DNA from: Massariosphaeria phaeospora
Taxonomy: Eukaryota > Ascomycota > Dothideomycetes > Pleosporales
Direction: 5' to 3'
DNA: 64,000 nt
NCBI GenBank assembly: GCA_011032825.1
Contig: JAADJZ010000014.1
Span: 62,001-126,000, forward strand
The notes under the pieces were generated by a model that worked only from the letters and a program-made list of their open reading frames with translations, had not been told where the DNA came from and searched no databases. Below are positions 53,305-64,000 of this stretch, piece by piece. A program made the position numbers and the translations under genes. Positions within the stretch are counted from its first letter, which is position 1. Each line of letters opens with the position of its first letter.

Positions 53305-54339
53305 TAAACCCGCTGAGCGAGGCGATGTAGTAATTTCACGCGCTCGCTTCTAGGGAATTGTCCGAATCACCTCTATAGTATGTCTCAGCTCGAACCGCCC
53401 GCTTTTGAGCAAGGACGTGATGGGTATAGTAGCCGTAGCAGTGGACATGTTGACCCCGACGTTTGGCGTATCTGAAGTGGTGATATGTGTTGCGCTCATG
53501 GTGGTGGTATCGGTAATCGAGTGCGATCGCGGGGTGTGGAGGAATGTTTAATCGAACACGGAAAAACCTTCCGCCGGAGCCGAGTACGTACCAGTGAAAG
53601 GAGGGCAAGCACGACCTTAGATCTACCTGGAAAAGGAGGGCAATTTCGACGTCATGGCTTGCCATGCCCCACTACTGTTTCGCTCGCCCAAGAACCACGC
53701 ACCTATCCACCACAACTCCCTTTCTGCAACCAGAAACAGACATTGCTCCTCAAACAGCTCTTCCCGCGGGACTATCAGGAGACAGCGCCCAGCATACAAG
53801 AGGGTAGATAGGGAGGCCGATCCAGCGCTGCACACCCGCAGGCCCTGCGGCTGCCTCTTCGCGACTGTTTTCCCACGGTCCCAGCGCGCCGGCCATCAAC
53901 TTGAACCTAAACTCATCCGAACGGGCAGTCATGGCGAGAACTAGTCGTAGTATGTATAGCGACAACCCATCCTCTAGCCGCCTAACATTAGATTAGAAGG
54001 CCAACAGAAACCAAACCATGTCCAAGCCTATGAGGATCGAGGAAGCCCTCGGGGCCGTTCGGCCCACCAGAATCTACTGAGGCCGGATCGAAACAACAAT
54101 CATCGCATCCACAAACCTGTCTGAGACAACAATGCCAATACAAGCCGCCGCGACGGTACCACTACATATCCGGTATATGAACAGCGGTACCATCGATCAC
54201 CAAGTCCAAGGGCCAGGCATGCTCGTGATCGTTGTCTCCGAAGCCCAAGGAGCCCATCAATGGAAAGCGATTGTTCGTGGGTCGTGAGTTGCACCATTTC
54301 CCTGCTCGAATTTCTTCGCATAATCCACTCGTTGGTGTG
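53305..54339. other. Region between unknown genes with decayed coding remnants
   Basis: About 1 kb. From about 54032 one frame can be followed into the gene at 54340 but contains TGA at 54178-54180 and 54226-54228. To the left, several overlapping frames have no recognisable domain. Confidence 0.4.
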
Positions 54340-55290
54340 ATGGAGCTCACTGGGGACATGTTACAAGTCGCCAAGAAGGTAAATATCAATAAGTTTCAGC
54401 AGATGCAACTAGTCGAATTCTACCAAACAGAGGTCACAACCGATCGGAATGCCCAATTAGGCGACGGCTTGACTTCGGCGACTAGTAAAGGTCTCATTGT
54501 GGCAAAGTCCCGCCGGATGCTCGTTACTAAGGTTGTCAAAGAAGCGAATTTTATCAGGGGCTACGAGATCTACTCGTATAACGGGAAAGGTTTGGTGAAT
54601 AAGACAGAGGCACGTCGTACTCAGCACGTCCGCATTCAAGGGCAACAAGAGGAATCCACGAATCTGTCTCAACATCAGCCAATTATAATCACCAACAGCA
54701 AATTGACTTACTCACCAGAGTCATATATCGATATGGAGAAGTTGGTCAGCGTCACCCCTTCCACGCTTGTAACTGTACACGGGAGTGTGGAGGCATCCGG
54801 CTTCAGAGAGCTACTCAAACTCCAAATGCAGCTTACCATCGAGGATTTGCGCACGTTTGATGAGAAGCAGGAGAAGGAGCAGAAGCTAAGGGACCAGGAA
54901 CCAGGGGACCGTCAACAAGTGCAAGAGACAGAAGCGTTTCAGATGCCGAATTGTGACGAGGGCAATATACTAGCCAGGATCCAACATCCCACCGAGAAAA
55001 TGCAAGAGAAAGAAGAATTTCCAGAGCCGAATCGAGACGAACAAAGCGTACCAGCGGAAGAAAGTAATGCCACTGAGAAGGGAGAAACGCCGAGCACCAA
55101 GGTCGAGTATGAAGAAGGCTCAGAAGATGGAGAGTTGGTAAAAGCGGATGACTCTATCAAGAAAGAAGAGGACGTGGACGGACATGCTGATGTCAGAGGA
55201 CCTGCAGCTACTCAAGCCGCAGCTCTCGCCGGCGAAGGGAGTTCAGAATCTGCCGTGCGCGACTCGGGGTTTGTGTCAGAGAATCCGTAA
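54340..55290 (+). CDS. Unknown protein, 5' end uncertain
   Basis: The frame is open from 54229 to 55290. The first Met is at 54340 (Met-Glu-Leu-Thr-Gly-Asp-Met-Leu-Gln-Val), giving 316 residues. The residues before it (Arg-Leu-Phe-Val-Gly-Arg-Glu-Leu-His-His-Phe-Pro-Ala-Arg-Ile) read like coding sequence. Further upstream the same frame continues through two TGA codons that would be CGA Arg if restored, so the 5' part may be decayed. The C-terminal third is highly acidic, with Glu/Lys-rich repeats and two similar Gln-Glu-Thr/Glu-Glu-Phe segments. No domain is recognised. The gene may be a pseudogene or may have an unseen first exon. Confidence 0.45.
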   Translation: MELTGDMLQVAKKVNINKFQQMQLVEFYQTEVTTDRNAQLGDGLTSATSKGLIVAKSRRMLVTKVVKEANFIRGYEIYSYNGKGLVNKTEARRTQHVRIQGQQEESTNLSQHQPIIITNSKLTYSPESYIDMEKLVSVTPSTLVTVHGSVEASGFRELLKLQMQLTIEDLRTFDEKQEKEQKLRDQEPGDRQQVQETEAFQMPNCDEGNILARIQHPTEKMQEKEEFPEPNRDEQSVPAEESNATEKGETPSTKVEYEEGSEDGELVKADDSIKKEEDVDGHADVRGPAATQAAALAGEGSSESAVRDSGFVSENP

Positions 55291-57853
55291 CTGCAGCCAC
55301 AAGGTAAGTCCATCTCTTCACGAGGTCCTACAGAGACACTCACCAGTTTAGGATCTTCGAAGCCTGCTATAATTAAAGCAAGATGGGTTCGACGGAGATA
55401 TTCCGCCATGGAGGATGTATGATAGCTATGATGGAACATGAGGTCGCACGCTCCTATCTCATCAGCATAGGGGACACGGACACGTCTGTAGGAATTGAGA
55501 CCGCTTTTTCATGGCTCTATCGGGTCGAGAACGTCAGGCAATATGTTAGCAGGGCTGGGGACAGAGGGAGGGGTGCGCGATGCTCCCAGCTTGTACAATG
55601 TTTGTAACACAATGCCGGAACGCTCAGAACTGTATCCAGAAAGAACTTCGTGTGATGATTGACTAGTTGTGATGAACGAAGAGACCCCCCTCTGGCATAA
55701 ATAGTTTCCAATGCGCACCTTTACGCAAGCCGTACCTTTGCAAGTCCTATATAGACATTACCTGGCATGGTAGATACAATATGGCTTTGTGAAGCTAGAG
55801 GTAGGCTATATACCTGTTGCTGAAAACTCTTAGGCCGTCAAGAGGATCGCTGCCTTGCCGGCGATAGATTCTGCCAGGGGGGTGGAAATATGAAAGCAGG
55901 AGAGTGCACAGGGAAGACTGGCAGGACTACAAAATGCATTGGGCCGCGGCCAGCCATCTAGCACTGCCTAGAGATGATATATTGAGTGAATTCGATGAGG
56001 GATGTCTATTGCCGATGATGTTGTCGCTGGGTGTGGTGGGTGTGTCAAGAAGAGTTCTGCGCGTGAAGTTTGCGAGGCCCAGATGAGATGACGTAAACAT
56101 CAATCTCGCTTAGTCTCGAGGTTGATTGGACGGAAGCGGCCCCACCCACAGCAATTCTGCACTGCGCCCTCACCGCTCCGGCCTGCCGCCTTGCAGCCTC
56201 GCGCTCTCATCAATCTATCCGGCCTCGAGCTCCCTACGGTGTCCGTCGAATGATGCACGATACGCCAACAACGGGAGTTACTCACCGTGCTTTCAGCTCG
56301 CGGGTATAGGCCCGAACCCTGGGCGAGCGCACGCAGTACCACCTACGGCTGCGTCATCATCGCTCAACCCCAGTCGTCCCTCGGTTTTTGCAAAGCAAAT
56401 TCTGGTCGTTGCGATACGATTGGTCCCATTGCTATAAATAACGGTGAGACATGAGCTGGGATGACTTCCAGATGCTCGATAAGGCTGATGACCAGCCATG
56501 TCGACCAGCCATGTCGACCAGCCAAAGGAGCATAGTGCCAGCTTGCTACACCGACTCGACAGACTGTGATGCTGGCCTGAGGGTGGTCAGCTAACGGCCG
56601 CCTCCTGGCTCGCGGGATGCGCTTCCCTTCGCCGAACGTTGACTTATGCAGGCACAGTCAACAACTAGCAGCCCAGGACCGAGCACGCATTCCAGCGGTA
56701 CGGCCACGGTGAGACAGAGCTTTTCTCCGGGTTGATGGCTGGCGCATACTGGTGCTCAGCATCGAGTGTTACTGGCATGGTCCACGCCGGCTCGCCCGTC
56801 TCGTGTTGGGGGGAGTGCAGGACACGTTGGTTATGGCTAGTAAGAGACGGGAGACGGGATAAGAAATGTTTTACCATCGGGAGCTGAAAAGCCACGCAAT
56901 CACATGCCGCTTCTCCCATAGGTTTCCGAGTTCGAGACAGGTCGCCCATAGGTATTTACAACATCTCTCGATCGTGTGCCGATTGGAGTTCAGCTGAAAG
57001 TGGATATCGCTGCCAGTGGACTGCACGCCCTGTTCCATCAATCATGCAGCTTTAGCCTTTTGCCAGAGCACCAAATCCGAACATTCGACGCAAACGTTGT
57101 GCCTCAATCATTCCGTGGCCTGATATCGGATCAATCTTTGACGGATATTCAATGAGCGCATGAAACACGGCTAGGCCCTTTGATCGCGACGGCTGCTTAG
57201 TCACACTGTCTACTGGGTTGTGTTGCAGCGTCACGCTGCAGACTGTCGTCGGCGAAGATACCGGCTACTTCCTCCAAGTCACGTGTAGAAACCATGTCTG
57301 GGTGTTGCAGTTGCTTCACCAAGAGTCGGTCAGTCTGGTAGAGTTCGGCATCCAACTCTGGTTAGTCCTACGCCCCCAAGCCGAGAGCGCAAGGATCATA
57401 CCCTCGCCGAACGAACGACACTTTCGGTCTACCGCCTTGATGGGTATGGGCTGCAGCGCGATTCGCTCTCGAGGACGCCAGGCTGCTGAACATGCAGCCG
57501 GCCTGGTTCGTTGCCTGCTGGCCTGTCCGCCTTTTCGATGCCTGGGAAGCGCCCCGATATGGCCTGCCGTTCCGCGCACGGTTGATTCGTCGGACGTGCA
57601 TCGAGCGGGGGCTGGCGCTGCGCCGAGAAATCTCTCGTATTTGACCGCCCCACTAGATTTCTCACGAAACTGCTTCTGAAAATACCACACAGACAACTGA
57701 GCTTGTACCGTCATTGCTGGGGGCTGAGGTCCTCCATCTCTGCGTTATTCATTTATTAACTAGCTTGGAGCCCCCAATGGCCGCCTTCCCACTTCACCAC
57801 CAGACTCTACCCCTGAGCATCTTCGCCAGTTCTCGCGCGGCTCGGGATTAACA
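55291..57853. other. 2.6 kb without a supported gene
   Basis: Many short overlapping frames on both strands, none with a domain or consistent composition. A 13-bp tandem repeat GACCAGCCATGTC lies at 56489-56523. The last 150 bp should hold the promoter of the calpain-like gene. Confidence 0.45.
56489..56523. repeat. 13-bp tandem repeat
   Basis: The unit GACCAGCCATGTC occurs two and a half times. Confidence 0.75.
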
Positions 57854-60800
57854 ATGGACTCGCAAATATCCAATGTCGAGATTGTGAACGTCACCAGACC
57901 TCAATCGAAAGCTCCTAGTATGGCGCCCGAGGCTCCTCCTACTCGCCCACGGGTTCGAGCAAAGAAGCAGCCACCGCAGAAGGGCATCGACGAGTTTTGG
58001 TACAATTTCACCACTAAGCATCCAGGCAAGATCTTTACGATTTTGCCGGACAACCTGTTAGCTGGCACTTTCCCCTCTAGCTAGCTGGTCTAATGATTTC
58101 AATTAGATACGCAAAGCGAGCGGCCGCACATGCACCCAAAGGCTCTATCCCCGGGCAAAATGCCGTCGCATCTTATGAAGAGGCGGTCGACGCATGCAAC
58201 AAGAAGATCGAGAAGATCGTGAAGGAGTGCAGACGGTTAAACCAGAAATACCGGGACCCCCACTTCGACATCGAGTCGGATTTCAAGCGATCGCAAACGT
58301 TTCCCGAAATACCACCCGATTGCCTGACAGCGATGAACGAGGATACGACCACGTTCCAGCCCATGTCGGTCAAGAGAATTGAGGTAACGCGCCTCGTTCC
58401 GTCGCTGTGTCACGCGCCACCATGCTAACGAAAAACCTTGCTCTTCATAGGATATCTTTGACAAGCCCCAATTTTTTGTGGATGGAGCCACCGCCAACGA
58501 CGTGCGGCAAGGCAACGATGGCGACTGCTGGTTCATGGCAGCGCTGGCAACGATAAGCAATAAGGAAGAGCTCATACAGAAAGTCTGTATCGCGCGAGAT
58601 GAGCAGGTTGGGGTCTATGGATTTGTGTTCCACAGAGGTAGGTCTTCGGTGCATATGCGATCTAGGAGCGACGCTAATATGGTTTAGACGGCGAGTGGAT
58701 CTCGGAAGTCATCGACGACAAGCTATACCTGATCAAAGAAGATTTTGATGACGCCACCTTAGGACGCCATCAATGGCTGGAACTACAGAACCGGAAAAGT
58801 CCGGATGACGAATACCGCAAGGTAATGCAGACCGGTTCGCGGGCATTGTACTTTGCTCAATGTAGCGATGCCAACGAGACTTGGCTACCGCTCCTTGAGA
58901 AGGCCTATGCAAAGGCCCATGGCGACTACTCGTCCATCGATGGGGGATTTGTAGGCGAGGGCATTGAAGATCTAACTGGTGGAGTCACTTCCGAAATCTT
59001 TGCTACGGATATCCTCGACAAAGAAAAATTCTGGCGTGAAGAACTCCTTCGGGTGAACTCTGAGTTTCTCTTCGGTGCAGGACAAATGGGTGGCATATAT
59101 GGAGAACGCAGCGGCATCCAAGAGAAGCATGCTTATTCTATCATGGAGGCTCGGGAGATTGACGGTGAACGCCTGCTAAAACTCAGAAACCCTTGGGGCA
59201 GGACAGAGTGGACTGGTACGTTCTGGGAAATTCATCAAACATTGCGAGAGTTTCGTCATGCTAACATTCCTCAGGAAAATGGTCGGATGGCAGTGAAGAG
59301 TGGACGCCGCAATGGATGCAAAAGCTCGATCACAAATTCGGCGATGACGGCATGTTCTGGATCTCATATTCAGACCTCCTTAAGCACTACCAGCATTTCG
59401 ACAGAACTAGGCTTTTCGGCCCGGAGTGGACCATTTCTCAGCAATGGACGAGTGTCAACGTCCCTTGGTCAGTCGATTACTTGAACACCAAGTTCAAGAT
59501 TCACCTCTCCAAGCCTAGCCCGGTGGTCATAGTACTGAATCAGCTGGACGACCGCTATTTTCAAGGTCTTGAGGGCCAGTACGAGTTCAACCTTCAGTTC
59601 AGACTCCACAAGGACGACGAGGATGATTACATCGTGCGCAGCAACGGCACCTACTACATGAAACGCTCTGTTTCTACGGAACTTGACCTTGAAGCTGGTA
59701 ACTACACAGTGCTTCTCAAGATTAAGGCCACTCGGTTCCCTAATCCAACACCCGAAGAGGTCATTCGCGCTACCTGCGTGAAGCGACGGGAGAAGCTACT
59801 CTCTATCGGATTGTCATATGATCTCGCTCATGCCAAGGGACAATTCCGAGCACAAGCGAAAGAGAAAGCCCGCCAGGAACAGGAACGAAATATCGAGCGG
59901 AAGAAAGCAGAGCTGAAGCGCTCGCACGAACAGCGGAAAAAGAGGCGTACGAAAGAAAAGCTTCGCGAGGAGAAGAAAGCCGCAAAGCATGCCAATAACA
60001 AGTCCAAGAACAGCGAACTGCGAGAGGTTGAGATAACACTCCAAGGCCTTGCTGGACTTGGAATTGACGTTGAAGAGAACACTCGTCTACATGGCGATGA
60101 TGCCAAGCCCATGCATGCTAATGTGGCACGCCATCAAAGAGCCTCAAGCACAAGTGCGATTGATCCTCCGGAGAGGTCCTCGAGTCCTAACGGTGGTTTC
60201 GGCGGCAGGTCAGGCTACAACAAGGGTCGAGATGGGTACTTGCTCCCACTCATTTCATGCCTTTACCAGTTACTAAGACTATTCTAGGTACAATCGAGGC
60301 TCAAGCATGGCAGAAGCGCTTGCTCTTCAAGGGAACGTTTCCCACCCACAGGTTTCATCTAGTGGATATGGCGGACGCGGAGGATACCAAGCCGGTAGAG
60401 ATGGGTGAGTCCTCCACTCTATGAAGACATCACCTGGGTGTCTGAGCAACAGAACGAGAACACTGAAGAATGACCACTGACAACATCTAGTTACAATGAC
60501 TCAGGGCGCGATGGATACAATGCCTCAGGACGCGACGGGTACAATATCATCAGCGACTCGCCAATCCCAACTCCACAGATTGATGAGTTCCGGCCGGGAA
60601 CCCCAGCCCAGCGTCCATATAGCCCGCGACTCGATCGAAGGCCTACAGCGCCCTCGCCCACGCCTTCGCGCCGGGCAACCTTATCGCCACATCCTGGCAA
60701 CCCACCACGTATCCAAGTGAACAGGGGCAGAGATACGAGCAGATGTTCTCACCGCGCTCGACGCGGTGTTTATGCTGGATCCGATTCAGAGTCATCCTGG

Positions 60801-61238
60801 GACTCGGAGCTCGACGGCCCAGATTCATACGACTCGGGTCTTGAAGACTCAGACGATGATGCACCTCATTTCTATGAGCATCACTCCCGCACTTACCGTG
60901 TCCACTACGACGAGGAAGAGGATGAATTCGAGCGCGATCCATGGAACGCCATTTGCGTGGTAGGACTTCGTGTCTTCTCCAAGGACACGGACGTTACGAT
61001 CGAGGTCCAGAATGGCGATGGTGGACGAAAGACAGCTGTGGATGGCGACGATGGCTCCACTATCAGCAGCGGCATTACTAGGAAGGAGACTGTTTTGGAT
61101 GTCGACGACAGTGCGGCCGATGCGACAAGCCCTCTTCGAACCAGAGGCAACCTTGACTCGGCTCTGGTAGAGAAGGTCAAGCTAGTGGGCAGTGCGCCTG
61201 CGGGTAAAGAGAGGGATCGGCAAGGAACGCTTTCTTAA
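57854..61238 (+). CDS. Calpain-like cysteine protease
   Basis: Seven exons (57854-58056, 58107-58383, 58451-58637, 58688-59215, 59275-60235, 60288-60404, 60491-61238) give 1006 residues. All splice sites are GT-AG and the frame stays open. The C2 peptidase core is intact: Cys186 in Gly-Asn-Asp-Gly-Asp-Cys-Trp-Phe-Met-Ala-Ala-Leu, His370 in Glu-Lys-His-Ala-Tyr-Ser, and Asn390 in Leu-Arg-Asn-Pro-Trp-Gly. A C2L-like region follows (Phe-Lys-Ile-His-Leu-Ser-Lys-Pro-Ser), then a long Lys/Arg/Glu-rich coiled coil (about 600-680). The C-terminal part holds four Gly-Arg-Asp-Gly-Tyr-Asn repeats and an acidic Ser/Asp-rich tail. Calpains are calcium-dependent cytoplasmic proteases. I see no MIT domain, so this is not the PalB/Rim13 pH-signalling type. 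Substrates are unknown. Confidence 0.88.
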
Positions 61239-61763
61239 GATGTCACTGCTTCCGTTCTTTTGCGTTCTCATATCCTCAATAACGGTCGCGGATTGTCCTA
61301 TCTCTTCAGGTCGTTCATTTTCTTACGGGCGAGGTGTTTTGGATAGGTGTATACGGCCACTCCTCTTTGTTCACAGACTGTTCTATCGATTGACATGCTG
61401 CTTAGCTAATGAGGAAATTGTAAGAGCTCTTTGGGTATACTAGCGATTTCTTATAATCTACTTCGATTTCACGCAGGTGTCCTGGAAATTGCCGTGTATG
61501 CGAGCGAAGTCTCAAGAGGAAAAATATGCAGGCTGTAGTGCCGAGCACATGGATTGTGGAACAAGCTGATGAATACAGGTATCGGTCTCGTACTCTGTAG
61601 GCAACCGCAATATGAGACGCCGCGCTATCCCCCATTAGGACATACTAGGCCGCACTCAGAAAATAACCTGGCCAAGCTAAACACGGGACTACCGTATTAT
61701 CCCAAATGCCACCAGATACCTATAAGAAATCGGAATCACGCAAGTCTATCCCAGCTTTGCCTC
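61239..61763. other. Intergenic between calpain-like gene and hydrolase
   Basis: About 525 bp. The hydrolase frame is open from 61554, but the residues before the chosen start at 61764 look like a translated leader. No other feature is seen. Confidence 0.5.
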
Positions 61764-62843
61764 ATGTCTTTCCTTACCACAGCCGTCAACTCGCTCGCCA
61801 GACGCAGCCGTTCTCCCCTTCTTCGCATCCTTTTCTATCGCCCCACACCTCGTCGTCTCCACCCCACAATCCAGCACCTCACCTTCGCAATCCGCCACAA
61901 CACAAATACAGTCTCCCCTCCGACATGGCCTCCCCTCGCCCCAAATGAATCTCTCAAGTACACGCTCCCCGACAACCGCACCCTCGGCTTCAGCACCTAC
62001 GGCCCAGAATCCGGCTACCCAATCCTCCATTTCCACGGCCTCCCCGGCTCCCGCATCGACGCCCGCCGCATCGCCGCCCTAGACCCCGGCCTCCATCTCC
62101 GCATCATCGGCATCGACCGCCCAGGCATCGGCCTATCCTCTCCGCAGCCCTCCCGCACGCTCCTAGACTGGCCCTCCGACGTGCGCAGCCTCGCCCACCA
62201 CCTCGGCCTCCGCGCCTTCAAAGTCCTCGGCGAGAGCGGCGGCGGGCCCTACGCCCTCGCCTGCGCCCACGCCTTTTCCCACGGCCGCTTGCCCGGCTTG
62301 CGCGGCACAGGCGTGCTGTACGGCCTCGCGCCCGAAGGCGCCGGACACGATGGCATGCGTCCGCGCCAGCGCTTCAGCTTCGCGCTACTACCCTACATCC
62401 CGCAGCCCGTCCTGCGCCTGCTCCTCACACCCCTCGCGCGGCGCGCGCAGAACAGCGACCCGACCGCCTTCGAGGCCGCCCTGCACCAGATCTTCGTGCG
62501 CGAGCTGTCCGCTGAGGAGAAAGAAATGTTGCTGCAGCCGCGCGCGTGGCGCGAGTTCGTGGATGCGATGCGGCACGCGCTGATTCAGGGCGCGGATGGG
62601 TATGCGCGGGATACGAAGATTGTGATGGGGGGGTGGGGGTTCGATGTTAGGGATATTAAGGGGGAGGGGGGGATGGTGCGGTTGTGGTGGGGGGTTGAGG
62701 ATGATTTGGCGCCCGTGGGGATGGGGAGGTGGATGGGGGAGAGGGTGGAGGGCGCGGTGTTGAGGGAGTGGGTGGGGGAGACGCATTGGACGTTGTGGGA
62801 GAGGAGGGGTGGGGAGATTTTGAGGGATTTGGCGGATGTGTAG
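61764..62843 (+). CDS. Alpha/beta hydrolase
   Basis: A single exon of 359 residues from the Met at 61764. The frame extends upstream to 61554, but the extra 70 residues do not look conserved. The Ser/Arg-rich start (Met-Ser-Phe-Leu-Thr-Thr-Ala-Val-Asn-Ser-Leu-Ala-Arg-Arg) could be a mitochondrial targeting sequence. The fold is clear: the oxyanion motif His-Gly-Leu-Pro-Gly-Ser-Arg at 91-97, Gly-Ile-Asp-Arg-Pro-Gly-Ile-Gly at 116-123, and the nucleophile Ser158 in Gly-Glu-Ser-Gly-Gly. A candidate acid lies at Asp313-314 (Gly-Val-Glu-Asp-Asp) and the base is His341 in Gly-Glu-Thr-His-Trp. The triad is complete, so it should be an active esterase, lipase or related enzyme. The substrate is unknown. 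The last 250 bp change from C-rich to G-rich codons. Confidence 0.85.
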   Translation: MSFLTTAVNSLARRSRSPLLRILFYRPTPRRLHPTIQHLTFAIRHNTNTVSPPTWPPLAPNESLKYTLPDNRTLGFSTYGPESGYPILHFHGLPGSRIDARRIAALDPGLHLRIIGIDRPGIGLSSPQPSRTLLDWPSDVRSLAHHLGLRAFKVLGESGGGPYALACAHAFSHGRLPGLRGTGVLYGLAPEGAGHDGMRPRQRFSFALLPYIPQPVLRLLLTPLARRAQNSDPTAFEAALHQIFVRELSAEEKEMLLQPRAWREFVDAMRHALIQGADGYARDTKIVMGGWGFDVRDIKGEGGMVRLWWGVEDDLAPVGMGRWMGERVEGAVLREWVGETHWTLWERRGGEILRDLADV

Positions 62844-63295
62844 GGAGAGGGGAGAGGGTGTGTATGTGTATGTGTATGATGGAGGTGTGTTTGTAGCGAG
62901 TAGAAGGTATACCCCTCTCTGTTCGAATGTCAGACAAAGGTCTTTGGTGGAGCAGTCATGTTATCTAGGGAGCTAATCGAGTAGAGAGGTGGACGTCGTA
63001 GAAATAGGTAAGGTTCAGTATTTCGGGCGTGCGTCTCAGCAACTGCACAGTCCCATACCTATATGCAACGGCATACCTACATAGGTACGTGAACTCCCAT
63101 CCGTACTCCAGCCGCAGACCGCGACAAACCACGCGAGAAAGCAAAGATGACGCAAAAAAGCAAATGTAAATCAACGCGAGAAAGTCCCCATACAAACAAC
63201 CAGATATCGCCAGTCGCCGTCCCGTTCCCCGTTTCCCGTTTTCCGTTTTCCGTACGCCGTAATGTTAAGACACAAACCACCCACCAATTTTTTCC
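62844..63295. other. Intergenic, convergent gene ends
   Basis: About 450 bp between the hydrolase stop and the stop of the last minus-strand gene. It contains a short GT run (62859-62877) and, near 63220, a CCGTTTTCCGTTTTCCG repeat. No gene is seen. Confidence 0.5.
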
Positions 63296-64000
63296 CTACC
63301 GTCCAGCCCCATACCCCATGCCCTGCGTCCCAAACCCCGCATGCGCATTCGCACGTCCCGCACTACCATACGCAGCGCCCGCCGGCGTCGCAGCTCGCGG
63401 CCCGCTGAACCCACCATACTGCTGCGCACCTTGGAACTGGAAGCCGCCGGGAGGCGTGTTGAACACGGGCGGAGGGCGCCGCGTCCCCTTGCTAAACTCG
63501 CTAGCAACGGCGTCCATGAAGGCGAGCAGGTGGCCGTTGACATCCGTGTCCGCGAGGCCAGCGATACTCTTCGCGAAGCTAGTATTAACCTCCAGGTTAA
63601 GCGTCTGGTACCTCTTCATCTTCGCGACGGCAAATTTCGCCATTGTGGCTCGGGTGCCTTGGTCGGCGAACAGGGTTCCCACGCGGCTGAGCGCGGTGGA
63701 CAGGCCTTTTTGGAGGTGTGCTAGGTCGGGCCGCACTTGGAACTGCTCGGCCTGGACGGTTTCGAGCGCGGTTTCTAGGCGTGCGAGGGAGGCTTTTGTG
63801 TTGCTGTGGTCGTTTTCCGAGCTCGTTACGAGGTCGTGGAGCATTTGCAGGAGCTCGATGCGCTCGGTGATGCGCTTCTGCTCTTGGAGGTGCATTGCGG
63901 CGTGCAGGCGCGAGACTTTAGTTTGGGCTTGCCAGACGACGACTTTTTGGCGCGCGAGCTCGCGCATCAGGCGGGAGAAGAGCGTGCAGAGGTAGATGGT
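63296..64000 (-). CDS. Unknown helical protein, C-terminal part (5' end outside window)
   Basis: The minus-strand frame is open from the window edge at 64000 to TAG at 63296-63298, giving 234 residues. The first 170 are helical and rich in Leu, Gln, Lys and Ala, with heptad-like spacing (Leu-Gln-Glu-Gln-Lys-Arg-Ile-Thr-Glu-Arg-Ile-Glu-Leu-Leu-Gln). The last 50 are Gly/Ala/Pro-rich with Phe-Gln-Phe-Gln-Gly-Ala-Gln-Gln-Tyr-Gly-Gly-Phe. I do not recognise a family. The beginning may hold a hydrophobic segment (Thr-Ile-Tyr-Leu-Cys-Thr-Leu-Phe), but too little of it is visible. Confidence 0.55.
   Translation of the reverse strand, partial: TIYLCTLFSRLMRELARQKVVVWQAQTKVSRLHAAMHLQEQKRITERIELLQMLHDLVTSSENDHSNTKASLARLETALETVQAEQFQVRPDLAHLQKGLSTALSRVGTLFADQGTRATMAKFAVAKMKRYQTLNLEVNTSFAKSIAGLADTDVNGHLLAFMDAVASEFSKGTRRPPPVFNTPPGGFQFQGAQQYGGFSGPRAATPAGAAYGSAGRANAHAGFGTQGMGYGAGR

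Noticed and set aside
57218..57714. Overlapping frames on both strands before the calpain-like gene
   Set aside because: No domain, and mutually exclusive in five frames. The composition is not that of the neighbouring genes.

Overview
The window comes from a filamentous ascomycete nuclear genome (Pezizomycotina, most likely Dothideomycetes; this is inferred from the gene families and not proven). The evidence is many short introns of 42-85 bp with GTRNGT donors and CTRAC-type branch sites, typical fungal families (HET, rhodopsin-like SAT4/PTH11-type membrane protein, DUF6594, AIG1-like GTPases, calpain, beta-mannosidase, hexose-type MFS carriers), and transposons whose nonsense codons are almost all CpA-to-TpA changes, the signature of repeat-induced point mutation (RIP). 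Exon joins below were worked out by hand from frame, splice signals and family motifs.

Layout. 1-2.6 kb: the 3' end of an unknown gene and an intact five-exon 2OG-Fe(II) oxygenase-like gene. 2.7-15.1 kb: an AT-rich island holding six pogo/Fot-like DNA transposons. One (3963-6098) is nested inside another (3028-7007), three (7020-9133, 9136-11239, 11242-13085) are joined end to end sharing single TA dinucleotides, and a sixth (13172-15012) sits just beyond. All are inactivated. 16.4-17.9 kb: a rhodopsin-like membrane protein. 20-29 kb: an accessory stretch with a broken DUF6594 gene, a 278-bp MITE, a small unknown gene, a HET-domain gene with one in-frame TAG, and two divergently transcribed AIG1-like GTPases that share an intron position.

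29.3 kb: a tRNA-Pro(UGG) gene carrying a normal 18-nt anticodon-loop intron and, in the variable loop, a 56-nt insertion with spliceosomal intron signals (GTGAGT, CTAAC, CAG). This is the most unusual item in the window. 30-37 kb: housekeeping genes (a large BTB protein, the haem A synthase Cox15, an F-box protein). 39.5-46.9 kb: a small catabolic cluster of MFS sugar carrier, GH2 beta-mannosidase and a second MFS carrier. The mannosidase and second carrier are divergent and share a 424-bp promoter with three CreA-type GCGGGG motifs, which suggests joint uptake and hydrolysis of mannosides under carbon catabolite control.

47.4-49.7 kb: two intact tandem BTB-like genes with a truncated third copy between them. 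50-57.8 kb: poorly conserved, partly decayed sequence with a frameshifted gene and a gene with a degraded 5' part. 57.9-64 kb: a seven-exon calpain-like cysteine protease whose exon boundaries fall in a repeated GRDGYN motif, an alpha/beta hydrolase, and the 3' part of an unknown minus-strand gene that runs off the window.
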